This document shows, piece after piece, positions 36,301 to 47,200 of a DNA stretch of 64,000 bases; position 1 is the stretch's first letter; every line of letters starts with the position of its first letter. The DNA comes from Brachynemurus nebulosus (Eukaryota; Arthropoda; Insecta; Neuroptera; Myrmeleontidae), in assembly GCA_035578155.1 (NCBI GenBank), contig JAPWDM010000011.1, positions 18,652,185 through 18,716,184 on the forward strand, given 5' to 3'. Both the position numbers and the translations under genes were made by a program. The notes below the pieces were generated by a model. The model made no database searches, had not been told where the DNA came from, and was given only the letters and a program-made list of their open reading frames with translations.

Positions 36301-38166
36301 TTTAATTCGATGCGACATATTTAATGACAATTTAGTATTAAATAATCTTTGGTTAGAAACCACTAGCACTGGCGACTACCTTCTGGTACTGATAATTTCT
36401 AATATTACTTATAAAACTTAATTTTAAAGATATAATAAACATATGCTTACAAATAAAAACATTGAAATGAAACGATGGACATTTTACTTTGATAAAAAAA
36501 TATCAGCTGTCACAATGACATTTTACCGTAGTTCAGAAAAATCGTCACAGATGGCATTAATTCTATATATACAAATGGACCATTTTCTCAAATATGTAGC
36601 TATCTGTCACCAGGGCGGCGACACAGGTATTTGGGATTACATGTCGTCTATAATCGAGATATTAATTTAACCAACCAAAAATCACCTTTTGTTAATTCCG
36701 CTTTAGCAACGAAATTTGCCAATTTGGTTACCCAGGAATATTGTTTATTTTTTAGAAATTAATATTCCAACTATAGAGATATTCTCATTAACCCGTGGCG
36801 CCGCCCTGGTGTTAAACAATTTTTTTATGCGGTTACATAGCAATTTTTAAATTAAAATTTCAATCATAGAGATGTAGTCCCAACTTAACTGTGTCGCCGC
36901 TTTTGTGTCAGACAGTTACAAATTTTGAGAAAATGGCTCATTATGAGTCCCTATAATAAATATAGTCGTGACATATGTGTTGAACGCTGATTGGTTCCGG
37001 CATTTTCTGTCTAAAGTTCGCGTAAAATACATTGGAAATAAATTAAATATTAACAGAAATCATGTAGATTACCCTAGAAAGAATAATTAAATTAAAAATT
37101 TTGAATTGTTCATTAATTCATAACTTATTAACAATAATTATGTATGCAAAAATATTTGCTCAAACATGTGATAATTAATTTTGAAGCTTCCCGCTCTGTT
37201 TTCGAGAGAAAATGGATGACATGTCACGACTCTATTTACTATAGGGACTCTAACACAAATGTACGCTTGAAGAATTTTAGGTTTTGTATATATTAGAAGA
37301 GTTAATTCGTCGAATTAATGATCAAAGGAATTAACCAAGTAGACGATTTATAAAACGTTTAGCACCGTATAGTTGTGATTATATATATTAATTACTTATA
37401 TGTTGTGTTATAATACAAAGCATTATATTAAAATAAAAGCATCGATTATCCGAATAAGCAAGCGTTCTAGTAAGCAAATTCAAATTTGCGCACCACCAAA
37501 CAGCAAATTTGTATCAGAACTAGCTGAACTGACTAAAGAATCTTCCAAGTTTGAATAATGTGAATAAGAAAACATTCAAGACTGATACAAAATATATACA
37601 TTTTTGTGTTTAAAATCACTGTTTCTTTGTTTTATATTGACATTATGACATTGTTACACTGACTGTTACAAAAAAAAAAATTGTTTTCCGAACATCCCTA
37701 GTCTCCAATTGTTTGTCAGAAAATCGATGCTCTACTGCAATAATAAGAAAGTAGATTATAAAGATACGTACAGTTTAAATTCGTTGTGCGGTTTAACATT
37801 GGAAACTCCGTGTGCGACCGTAACACATGGTTCCGGTAATGAATCCGGATTAACAGGAACCTGTACACCGCGTTCCCATTCTTGTTTCCATTGATCGGTG
37901 ATGACCCAATATTCATCGGCAGCTAATGGTTCTGAATCGGGTAATTTCATTGCGCTTATAAGATCTTTACGAAATAATTCAGCTGGTGGTTCCGTGGCAC
38001 TACGATTGTATATACTTGATATTTTGAGATCGTTAAGAGGACGTGGCTGCCAAGTAGCAGCCAGGGTGGCCGCTTCTTCTTCTTCCGCCGTCGGCCGACA
38101 TTTGCGTCTCTTAGTCGGGGCCGCGCCATCGTCAGTTCGGTTTGGCCGTTTCGCTCTCTGTGACAT
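24217..38166 (-). CDS. rno: PHD finger protein rhinoceros (three coding exons; 1-nt frameshift in exon 2)
   Basis: Join of 37772-38166, 29338-34184 and 24217-27378 on the minus strand, with GT-AG introns 34185-37771 and 27379-29337. Allowing for one extra A at about 33330, the phases close exactly to about 2,800 residues; Drosophila Rhinoceros is of similar, somewhat greater length. Domains: JADE/EPL1-like N-terminus (residues 30-200), PHD finger (about 228-278), extended PHD zinc knuckle and PHD2 (about 280-397), a second EPL-like helix-rich part (about 463-535), an AT-hook (692-700), then long Ser/Lys/Glu-rich disordered tails with an RG repeat (2080-2091) and another AT-hook (about 2490). 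In Drosophila, Rno is nuclear and restrains EGFR signalling in the eye by supporting expression of pathway inhibitors. The start [10 protein letters not shown] is the conserved family start. Confidence 0.9.
27897..27950. repeat. fragment of inverted-repeat family (GCGCCTCT.GTGGTAAAAT)
   Basis: CGCAAAGATTACGCGAGCAC and CTCTGGCGGTAAAATAAGAA match one arm of the repeats at 29072-29219 and 44606-45571. Confidence 0.5.
28009..28437. mobile_element. hAT-type MITE, CATGTCCCTGCCACT family, copy 1
   Basis: The ends CATGTCCCTGCCACT and AGTAGCAGGGACATG are inverted and flanked by a perfect 8-bp duplication TCTTTGAC (28001-28008, 28438-28445). The length is 429 bp. Inside lies a second inverted repeat (ACTAAATAGAGTTGGGACAT near 28089, ATGTCCCGACTCTATTTTAT near 28319). 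It is about 90% identical over its length to 40614-41043. No coding capacity. Confidence 0.92.
29072..29219. repeat. 148-bp inverted repeat of the GCGCCTCT.GTGGTAAAAT family
   Basis: The left arm TTTTTACTTGATACGACTTC ... ACGCGAATGAGAATCTT pairs with AAGATTCTCACTCGCGCCTC ... GTATCAAGTAAAAA around a 40-nt centre. Arms are about 54 bp. An open frame across it is an artefact. The same arm sequences bracket the nested hAT insertion at 44606-45571, there in the opposite order, so this looks like two element ends placed back to back. Confidence 0.75.
29338..34184 (-). CDS. rno: rhinoceros coding exon 2 (PHD and extended PHD fingers), frameshifted
   Basis: The acceptor TTGCAG ends at 34185. The exon opens [20 protein letters not shown] and continues through the PHD finger ([38 protein letters not shown]) and the extended PHD ([52 protein letters not shown]), with the zinc-binding Cys/His pattern intact. 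At about 33330 an A7 run changes the frame: upstream reads EDDDCKRKK, downstream resumes as [20 protein letters not shown]. With one A fewer the exon is open throughout. Later come an AT-hook (KKRGRGRPS) and two copies of [10 protein letters not shown](S/A)E. The exon ends in phase 0 at PETQK, donor GTAAGT at 29337-29332. Confidence 0.9.
34663..34897. mobile_element. TA-flanked MITE (Tc1/mariner-like), ACGTAAAAG family, copy 1
   Basis: ACGTAAAAGTCCCCATTATG at the left and the reverse complement at the right (CATAATGGGGGCTTTTACGT) extend as inverted repeats of about 60 bp, through GTATCTAATACTGGAA and TTTTGACATTTACATAT. TA dinucleotides flank both ends. A close copy is at 47650-47891. Confidence 0.85.
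35259..35646. mobile_element. MITE with CATGGTGGCCAC ends
   Basis: The left CATGGTGGCCACAGA and the right GTGGCCACCATG form inverted ends, both directly flanked by TATAC. The interior repeats TTCCCTGACTTTTCCAG-like motifs in both orientations. The length is 388 bp and non-coding. The superfamily is uncertain (hAT-like ends, but only a 5-bp flanking repeat). Confidence 0.65.
36129..36370. repeat. two-copy tandem duplication, about 119-bp period
   Basis: ACCATGTTTATAGCCAGCTT ... TTAATGATAAACAT (36129) recurs as ACCATGTTCATAGTTAGTTT ... TTAATGACGCACAT (about 36248), each followed by ACATATTT.ATGACA and an AATCTTTGGTTA-like segment. Confidence 0.65.
36572..36941. repeat. 370-bp fold-back element
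   Basis: ATGGACCATTTTCTCAAATA ... CTGTCACCAGGGCGGCGACACAGG at the left is matched in reverse complement by CTGTGTCGCCGCTTTTGTGT ... TTTTGAGAAAATGG at the right. A third related unit (GTGGCGCCGCCCTGGTG, about 36795-36812) lies between. Confidence 0.65.
36945..37250. mobile_element. MITE with GAGTCCCTATA ends
   Basis: The left GAGTCCCTATAATAAATATA and the right ending TATTTACTATAGGGACTC are inverted repeats that extend through GTCGTGACAT. The length is about 306 bp. The flanks suggest a TA target but are not exact. TAAATAGAGT..TGACATG is shared with the inner repeats of the CATGTCCC MITE family. Confidence 0.65.
37772..38166 (-). CDS. rno: rhinoceros coding exon 1 (residues 1-132)
   Basis: Starts at ATG 38166 ([10 protein letters not shown]). 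An in-frame ATG five codons upstream (MRRCS) exists, but the family start is MSQR. The exon has a basic nuclear-localisation-like TKRRKCRP stretch and the conserved block [18 protein letters not shown], then [19 protein letters not shown] and [15 protein letters not shown], typical of the JADE/Rno N-terminus. It ends in phase 2 at FK(CT), with donor GTACGT at 37771-37766. The segment is GC-richer than its surroundings. Confidence 0.92.
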
Positions 38167-40146
38167 GCTGCAACGCCTCAAATATCGGCGTTGTCGTGGT
38201 GCACGTTATACGTCACCACGCTACCTACAATTAAACACATTAACCACATTTAGCAACGAAAATATTTCGTATCGTAACTTTTAGCTAACAACACAAGAAA
38301 TCTAAAATATAAACTAAACATATATTTTAAAAGGACAACATGATTAGTGAATTTTAGTAATTAAAAAATGTTGGGTTAATTATTCCAAAAAAAAAACTCA
38401 ATTTGTATCTTGTACTATAAATTAAACATAAAATTAAGCAATAGCGTGATATATCCAAGTATTATTAGTATTTAGGAAGTAAGTACTGTACAGATCGGAC
38501 ATGAATTGGATCATGACCATTTTCAATCAGTAATTTCTTGACGTTTTCGTTAAGCAACAAAAAATACAGATTTGCTAAATTGTAACTGATAAGTACTAGA
38601 ACACAAAGCGAATAACTATACACAACGTATAAAATTATATTTAAATATTTATGCCTTTTAAATTAACTATTAAAAATGATTAATTAAACTAAATATTTAT
38701 TTCAAAAAGCCGTAATTAACTAAACAATTTGGAATGTTATAACAGGAAGAGGTTGCTCTACTTTTATACAGTAATATATAGAATATTATAGTAAATAATT
38801 TAAAAAGGTATACTAATGAAAATGACCATTTTCCAATGAATTTGTTAACCCATAATAACTTGATAACAAATTAGATGTTCTGTTTACTGGTATTTTGTAT
38901 TTGGAAACATCCTGAAATAGGTAACATAATATGTATGAAGAACATAAATTATTTGAGTTATGGAAAAGTTATAAAAATTAGTTTCTACTATTTACAATTA
39001 AAGAAAATCTACCAAAATGAGCATGCTTACTTACTACATAGCTATGTATTTATTCTCTTGCAGTAGTGTTGTGTTTTGAGAATTCTAAAACCAAATACAA
39101 TAAACACATTATACACAAACATCCCTGGAGAAAACTTATACAAATCTACGATATTTATTTATATGTTTGGACTAATGAAAATAGAACACAGAAATAAGCG
39201 AGCAATTGATTGTTTTTTGAATGATTTTGATTGAATCTGGCAGATAATTAAACGTTACATGCAGATATATAAGTAGTATATTTTGGAGGGTGGATAATCC
39301 AGTTAACATAACTATAACGATAATATTAAGTAATAAACAAACAATATTGTTGACAACACTAATTGAATTTATTGTGGAAATGAGTAATGAGGTAAAAGTT
39401 TTCATGGCCCAGAGCTGGAGGTGTCTCCCATGTCTAGTGTAAACATTGCTCTTCTGGTTTCATGCAGAAATCAACACAAACATATTTCAACACAAATTTA
39501 AGAAAACCATCACTACCGAGCACATAAAAAACATGATATATACCATTTCCATCAAGATTTTTCATATTTAATATTGATAAGTTAATATAATTGCGATTTA
39601 CATCCTCCATTAGACTCCATTTGGTAAGCCTAACAACATTGACAATACAGATGGCAGGCGAGTCGACGAATAGATTAACCCCTTGCCCCGCATATTCGAA
39701 CATATTCTTTGCACATATTCAATTATAATTGAAATGTAACTACGAAATTAAAATCAATTGCTACATTTAAATCATTTTCATTGATCATCATTTTAATTAA
39801 ATCAAATTCATTTTGATAAAATTAACAAAATAATAAAGTAAAGAAAAGTGCACTAATGACGCATAGCATTAATATCGAAATGCATTTATAGATTCTGTCA
39901 TCACCATAACCAATATGTCCTCATTACACATTCCACGCTTTTATTGTAATACACTCACCCCCCGACAGTCTTTGAAACATGAATATTCAATTGTAAACAG
40001 TCTAAAATTTAATCATTCACTCTTAAATAACTTTTTGTATTTATTAAATTAATTATATAAACACAAAACTTTATCAAATAATTTGGCGCCATCATGCCTG
40101 AAAAAATAATTAAGTTTTTTGGTTTTACTGTCACACGCCGTCAAGG

Positions 40147-40158
40147 AGTCACGTGACT
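40147..40158. promoter_or_regulatory. palindromic E-box (CLEAR-like) between rno and Afg3l2
   Basis: AGTCACGTGACT is a perfect 12-bp palindrome containing GTCACGTGAC, the site type bound by MiT/TFE bHLH-ZIP factors. It lies about 1 kb upstream of Afg3l2 and 2 kb upstream of rno. A single site may be chance. Confidence 0.3.
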
Positions 40159-40613
40159 AAAGAGATATGCCATTCATTTCAATCATTTCAATACATATTT
40201 TCTATACTAAATAAAAACATTCAAATATGTATTGGTTCATTATTAAAATGAGTAATTTTATTGAATTTTTAGACAATTTAATCAAATTAATTTCGAATAA
40301 TTGCACATGAGACAAACGCAATTACTTTATATACATAAATAACTTTTATTTTTAACACAATTGATTCCTTATTTACTATAAATTTATAAATAATGACGAT
40401 AAATATCAAAGACAATATACCAAATATGCGATAAATACTTAGGTACCATAAATACAATAATTAATAAAACTGGCATACAAGATACAACGACAACCAATAC
40501 AAGCAAACCAAGAAAACTTATTGCCTATTATTTTACAACCACATAAAAGAGTGCAGCAGTTGTCATTGATTGACTTTTTATTAATCATTTTAATCATAAT
40601 TGTAAATGGAGTC

Positions 40614-41043
40614 CATGTCCCTGCCACTTGCTTTCAAGGACGGACCTTTTCATGTCACAGTTTGATACGTTTGCTACGTGGCGCTAATGGTATAGGGGGT
40701 AAACTAAATAGAGTTGGGACATGTGAGCATTTTTCATCAAATAGATGTCAAAATTAATTACCATATGATTGAGCACAAAAGTATCGTCACCAAGTTATGT
40801 GTTAACGAAGAATTAAAATTTTTTAATTTAATTAATATTTCTAGGTTGAATTAAAGTATTTTTTTAAATATTTAATTGATTTCCAATTTATTTTAGATGA
40901 AAAAGAGCGAACTATTAAACCTCATGTCTCGACTCTAATTTTATCCCCTAGTAAATCAACGCCATCTGGTATATTAGTTACAGCGACGTCATAAAACGGT
41001 CCATTTTTTTATAATAGACTAAATGGAGAGTGACAGGGACATG
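40614..41043. mobile_element. hAT-type MITE, CATGTCCCTGCCACT family, copy 2
   Basis: The ends CATGTCCCTGCCACT and AGTGACAGGGACATG are flanked by a perfect 8-bp duplication ATGGAGTC (40606-40613, 41044-41051). The length is 430 bp, about 90% identical to 28009-28437. It ends 78 bp upstream of the Afg3l2 ATG, so it lies in or right beside the promoter or 5' UTR. Confidence 0.92.
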
Positions 41044-41121
41044 ATGGAGTCCAACAACAGGGTTATGTAGTGTTGAAAAAGTGATATTAGTGTTTTATTT
41101 TTAGGATATTTCAAAATTGAT

Positions 41122-41208
41122 ATGGCACATCGTTTACTCACAACAGTCCATAGGGTTGAGAAATTATTATGGAAAGGAGTCAAAAATGGGGAAATTAATT
41201 TTATTGCG
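41122..41208 (+). CDS. Afg3l2: Afg3l2 coding exon 1 (presequence)
   Basis: [20 protein letters not shown], then KNGEINFIA; donor GTATGA at 41209, phase 0. The exon is basic, has no acidic cluster and suits a mitochondrial targeting sequence. It is too short to show as an open frame. A TTTTTAG just upstream (about 41097-41103) could be an acceptor for a 5' UTR intron, so the transcription start is unresolved. Confidence 0.82.
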
Positions 41209-44200
41209 GTATGATGACATATTTACCAAAGTTATGATATCGTTTGATCATTAGAATATATTATTTTTATTTACAGTTAAATAGAAATCTAGAAGTTTTA
41301 CAACGTAATGCCTTTTTTCGGGGCTTAGAAGGCATTTTACAAGAATGGAAAAGCTTTTGTGAAAAACCTCCCAAAGGTTTTGAAAAATATTTCAAGCCAA
41401 GTGGAGGTAAAAGTGAGAAAAAAGTTGGAGAACCTAAAGAATCTGGTAAAGAAAGTACAAAGAAAGATGCAAGGACACAAGAGCCTCCATCAAAGTCAAC
41501 TCCACCACCACCACCACCCCGTACTAGTCAGTCACAAAAGCCCTACGATCAATGGTCGTTTGGGTTGTTCGGTGGACCAGGAAGCAGGTATAGCTAATAT
41601 TTTTTATATTTAATTTAATTTTTTAAACATTTAAAAAAAAATATTTAGGAGTGGAAGTACAGGAAAAGGATTTGGAGATAACGAACGAGATAAATGGGTA
41701 ATGTTTGGTGCAGTTGGAACGCTAGCGGTATTAGGTTTATTTGCTTATTTTGAAATGGCCTATAAAGAAATTAGTTGGAAGGAGTTCGTGAACAGGTAAA
41801 TAAATTTTCAATATAGTAGATGCTATTTATTGTGATCGTTTGAACGTAAAAAAAATATTTCAATGGTGAAAGACAAATTGTTAGTGTATATCATTCACGC
41901 ACTAACGGTATTTTTTGTGAAGTTTTTCAAATTATTTTATATAATGAAATTTATAATTTTATCCTTAATTATAATATCTGGAGTGTACTGTATTATCTAA
42001 AGTAAACAAAATTCTTTCAGAAATATTTAATACATTTATAAAGTTTATTTGTTTAATAGTACAGAAATATTTATAACAATAATTTTAATAATAATTATAT
42101 TTTATTTTAAGTTATCTATCGCGTGGAATTGTAGAAAAATTGGAAGTAGTTAATAAAAAATGGGTTCGAGTAAAGTTAACTCCTGGAAACACCGTAGATA
42201 ATGGAGTAAGTATTACATAACAATAAATTGTTTTGAACTTAATTTTTTATTTTAACTTTTCTTATTACATAATTCATTAAAATTTCATTGATATAGATTA
42301 AGATTATATATTTAATTAAATATAGATTATTTAAATATTTAATATAGATTAATATTACACACATATTTTCAAAAAGTAGCGGATTCCGTAATAGGGTGAG
42401 TCCATATAAAACCAACAAGACACTCAACTCGGCTATCACAGATTTCTTTGAAACTTTGATTAACTGTACTCTTTAACATCCTGAATTCAAATATGATTTT
42501 TAAAAATTCTAACTCTTATAGTTTTTGAGATATGTTATCTTGAAAATCGCAAAATATCACTTTTTTTTTTTTTACTCACGCTCAGCATTACAAAATGTTC
42601 TAATTTCAATTCTATATATCCTAGAGAGTTGCTTGATAGCTTATTTTAAAGAGAATTTAATGAGCTTTAATTTGATACCAATCTTGAACATTTTTTGAAA
42701 AAGAAATTTTTTTGGGAAAATCTCAAAAATTGTTTTTGAAAATTTTTTGAGATAGTGTTTTTTGAAAATTATGAAAATAATATATATTTATAATAGTGAC
42801 TTGGGGAATCCACCATAAAAATTTCAAAGTGGGACCATGATGGAATCAGCAGTTATGATAAAAAATTCATTTTTAGTGTATAGTATTTTAACGTGTCCCG
42901 AAAAAAAATCTTCTCTGGAACAAGCTCTTATGCCAGAATGCGTTAAAATACTATATACTAAAATGCATTTTTTATCATAACTGCTGATCCCATCATGGTC
43001 TCACTTTGAAGTTTTTATGGCGCATTCCCCAAGTCACCATTATAAATATATATTATTTTAATATACAAAAAACACTACCTCAAAAAAATTTTCAAAAACA
43101 GTTTTTGAGATTTCCCCAAAAATAGTTCTTTTTCAAAAAGTGTCCAAGATTGGTATCAAATTAAAGCCCATTAGATTATCTTTAAAATGAGCTATAAAGC
43201 AACTCTCTAGGATATATAGAACTGAAATTGGAACATTTTGTAATGCTGAGCGCAAGTAAAAAAAAGTGATATTTTGCGATTTTCAAGATTATATATCTCA
43301 AAAACTATAAAAATTAGAATTTTTTAAAAATCATATTTGAATTCAGGATGTTAAAGAGTACAGTTGACCAAAGTTTCAAAGAAATCTGGGATAGTCAAGT
43401 TTAAAACTATTTATTTTTGATTGATTTTAAATGGAATGTCCCAATACTATTTGTACGAGTTTATTTAACCCAGGCTTCGTCGCTCCTGAGTAAAAAATAC
43501 CACAGAGGTAATAAAACCATTTATTATTTTTTTTCTACGTAATCTTGCTACTTGCCGCTTTAAGTACCTTTCTGCATAGCAATATAAATAACGCCTTTTG
43601 TTTATAGGCTTATAGCTAATAGTGTAAACAAACAAAATAAAATAACAAACTTCAATATAAATAAACATTTAAGGAAATAGCCATCTATAAAAAAATAATG
43701 TGGTAATTTTTACCCGGTCGCGACCGTTTGTGTTTGTATTTGTCTAGCGACGAACCCCGGGTTAAAAGTGATTAATACCTCCATCAAAGTATTAGGTGGG
43801 TCAGAAATGATGCCTATCTACACTAACCTACCGGGTGAGCCAAAAGTGATAAACATATAAATTAACAATCCTGTCACTACAATTTTTTTACATTGGATGA
43901 TGATTTTGATATCACGTATTTAATATTTTCACTTGTCGGCTTCATCCGAAAAATATCACTCGTTTAACTCGTTTTAATGTTAGATAATAGCTTTTTTCAA
44001 GCTTAAACTTAAAATGTCATTTGACATGGTTGACGCTTTCATCATACTTAAAATCGTGTTCAAAAATTGTGAGGTTATGATAATTTTAAAGTTTCTGAAA
44101 TATTTCCGCTTTCTTCTATATTGGCCTTTGATTTCCATTTCATCATCTTATTTCTCTATCTTGCATCGTTTTCGAGTTCTTTGACCAAAAACAGTTTTCG

Positions 44201-47200
44201 CTCTTTAGCGACTCAGCGATTTCAATTTGAAAAATTTTGACTGTAAGTTAATAGTCAGCGTTGAACAAAACCTATATTTTGAAATTTCGACAGGCATTAT
44301 TTGCGCTACTGAGTACTGAATCGAACATATTAACATATGTTTCCTAGAGATACCACAAGCATTAAATTGTGAAGTATGACTCCATTTTATTAAACCCAAC
44401 TTGTAACCACGGAGACTTGTTTATAAATATTAGTGAGATCCATTAAATTAATGGTTTGATCGCCATTAAAGTAATCACATCAGTTAATTTTTTTTGATTC
44501 AATTTCTTAATGTATTTGTAATACACAGCATTCTCTCTAGTCGATTCTCTCCTCAATGATTTGCGCATTATATTGTAGTATAATCGTACATCATTTGCAG
44601 TTGGTTACACTAAGATTACGCGCGCACTCTGGTGATAATATTAGAAGCAGTATCAAGTCAAAAATGTACGCATACGGTCAATTGGCGTAGAAATATGTAT
44701 TGTTCAAATTATGTGCAAGCAGAGTTGTGCGTGTAATTTACTTCGGGTAAATTACACAGTTTTTTACATGTAAAAAACTTTGTAATTTACACATACTTGT
44801 TTTGATAAAAAAGCTATAAAAAATGTAAAAAACTAAATTTTTTTTAAATTTAATAGATATGTAAGCGTTACTGATGGTATTCCATATTTGCTATTGAAGT
44901 ATTTGCTATATTTGTAAATTAAAACTTAATAATTAAGTAATTTGTAAATTAAAAATATAAATGGGGACAAACAGGAAAAAGAAAGGTTAGTTTTGATAGA
45001 ATGGTTTATTTAAAAATTCAATATTAAAAAGAATTTTATTTATTCAGTTAAATTTTATTAAAGGTATCAATCATCTTCATCGTCATTATCATCAGTGATT
45101 TTATTGTTACTATAATTTAAAGAGAGATAAATATGTAGTAGTTTTTTTGATCTGTCAAAACTCAGTTTTTTAATTTGGAAATTTAAAGCTTTGTAGTCAG
45201 TTGTGGATGGCCTTCCACCAGCAGAAAATCATTTTTGTGTCGACATTTTGTTTACACGTTTTTCATGTGAACTTATAAACAAGTATCTAATAACCGTCAA
45301 AATAAATTGTTTGTCAGTGAAATGACAAATGATTTAAATATTTTACATTTTTTACAATTTTTTACGGTTTTTTATTTTTTTTACGTATTTTACAATTTTT
45401 TATATAAAAATTTAAAAAAAAAACTGGTTTTTTACATCACATCGCACAACTCTGTGTGCAAGTTACCAGATTTCATTGTCATTTAAACGCATACGTATAT
45501 ATTTTTTACTTGATACAGCTAATTTTACCACACTAGAGGCGCGAGTGAGAATCTTTGCGTTGCAAATAGCTGACCGCCATTATGTGCGAGTCCGATAAAA
45601 GTCGGATGGTAATTTTTTTATAACATTAAACTCGTAGAAAATATTTGACATCAGACTGTCAAACAGTGTTACAAATTTAAAAATTACGCTTTGTTTGCTT
45701 AGTTATAGGAAGCTTTTCTTCTGTTTAGTTACATAATTTTGCACACTTAGGTATACATTGACTTAGTCCGTAATAGGTCTAATTTGAGTTACCTACACAC
45801 AGAAGCAACTTATTATGTCATTTAAATACTTTTAGAAGGATCATAAAGGGGGTAGCGGGTTAAGGGGGGTCTGGCGGCCCCCACCGAATTTGCTTCAATC
45901 GACCCAAAAATCTTATAAAGGGTCGGAAAATAAAATTTTTGAGATTTTTTGCTACCCCATGGACTAACATGAAAACCCCATAATCGCAAAAAATGTGTTT
46001 TTTTTAAATTTTAATTTTTTTTGAGCATTTAAATCGTTTTTTAAGAGGGTGCAATGCATCTGATATTTTGTTTGGGATGTGTAGATGCTACCTGAATTTT
46101 TTCAGATTTTTTCGACGAGTGAAAATATGTGAAATATAAGTTTGAATGCAAAAAAATCGTGAAAATCACGTTATGTTGAAGGAAAAAGTGTATGGTTTTT
46201 AGGTTTAGTTTCATCCTTTTTTTTTCCTGCTAAATAGCATTGATAGCGACAGTCTTCCTCTTTAAAATGAGCTTGATTAGAATCAAATCGGTTGAGTCTG
46301 CTGAGCGAGGCGATTTTTTGAATAAAACGCGAATCAATTTTTGAATGGTTTCTCGACAGTAAAATAGTAGATTTTACTGTCGAGAAACCATTCAAAAATT
46401 GATTCGCGTTTTATTCAAAAAATCGCCTCGCTCAGCAGACTCAACCGATTTGATTCTAATCAAGCTCATTTTAAAGAGGAAGACTGTTGCTATCAATGCT
46501 ATTTAGCAGGAAAAAAAAGGATGAAACTAAACCTAAAAACCATACACTTTTTCCTTCAACATAACGTGATTTTCACGATTTTTTTGCATTCAAACTTATA
46601 TTTCACATATTTTCACTCGTCGAAAAAATCTGAAAAAATTCAGGTAGCATCTACACATCCCAAACAAAATATCAGATGCATTGCACCCTCTTAAAAAACG
46701 ATTTAAATGCTCAAAAAAAATTAAAATTTAAAAAAAACACATTTTTTGCGATTATGGGGTTTTCATGTTAGTCCATGGGGTAGCAAAAAATCTCAAAAAT
46801 TTTATTTTCCGACCCTTTATAAGATTTTTGGGTCGATTGAAGCAAATTCGGTGGGGGCCGCCAGACCCCCCTTAACCCGCTACCCCCTTTATATACAATA
46901 TATTGTATACACTACGGCTCAGTAAAGCATTTTGGATCTAGTTTAATACAACGAAAAGACAAAAGATATAGCCTATCCTCAAGTTAAAATTATTTAATGC
47001 ACTACTTTCTTATAAGTTCTCTGTTCATTCTATAGAACCTGGATCTGAAACGTTTTGATGAGCTACAGGGTATACATAAATGAATCAAAAAAAGAAAAAA
47101 AAAATAAGAAAAAGACTAATTTGTAGACAAACATGGCAGCTAAACAAGGTTGGACTTAAAATTATTCTATATTTATTGTTGTTATGTTTGTTAAATTTTC

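Larger units (their letters stand above)
34185..37771 (-). other. rno: rhinoceros intron 1 (3,587 bp)
   Basis: Bounded by GTACGT (37771) and TTGCAG (34185). It contains a TA-flanked MITE (34663-34897), a GGTGGCCAC-ended MITE (35259-35646), a roughly 119-bp tandem duplication (36129-36370), a fold-back (36572-36941) and an adjoining GAGTCCCTATA MITE (36945-37250). The remaining sequence is AT-rich with no exon seen. Confidence 0.82.
38167..41121. other. divergent intergenic region between rno and Afg3l2
   Basis: The two genes are transcribed away from each other across 2,955 bp, so both promoters should lie here. Notable items: TTTGGCGCCA (40083-40092), a palindromic E-box AGTCACGTGACT (40147-40158) and a hAT-type MITE (40614-41043) ending 78 bp before the Afg3l2 start codon. 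The open frame at 39434-39703 (minus) matches nothing I know. The rest is AT-rich without recognisable signals. Confidence 0.75.

Noticed and set aside
39434..39703. 89-codon minus-strand frame between rno and Afg3l2
   Set aside because: No recognised motif, no splice context and no homologue known to me; left as unsupported.
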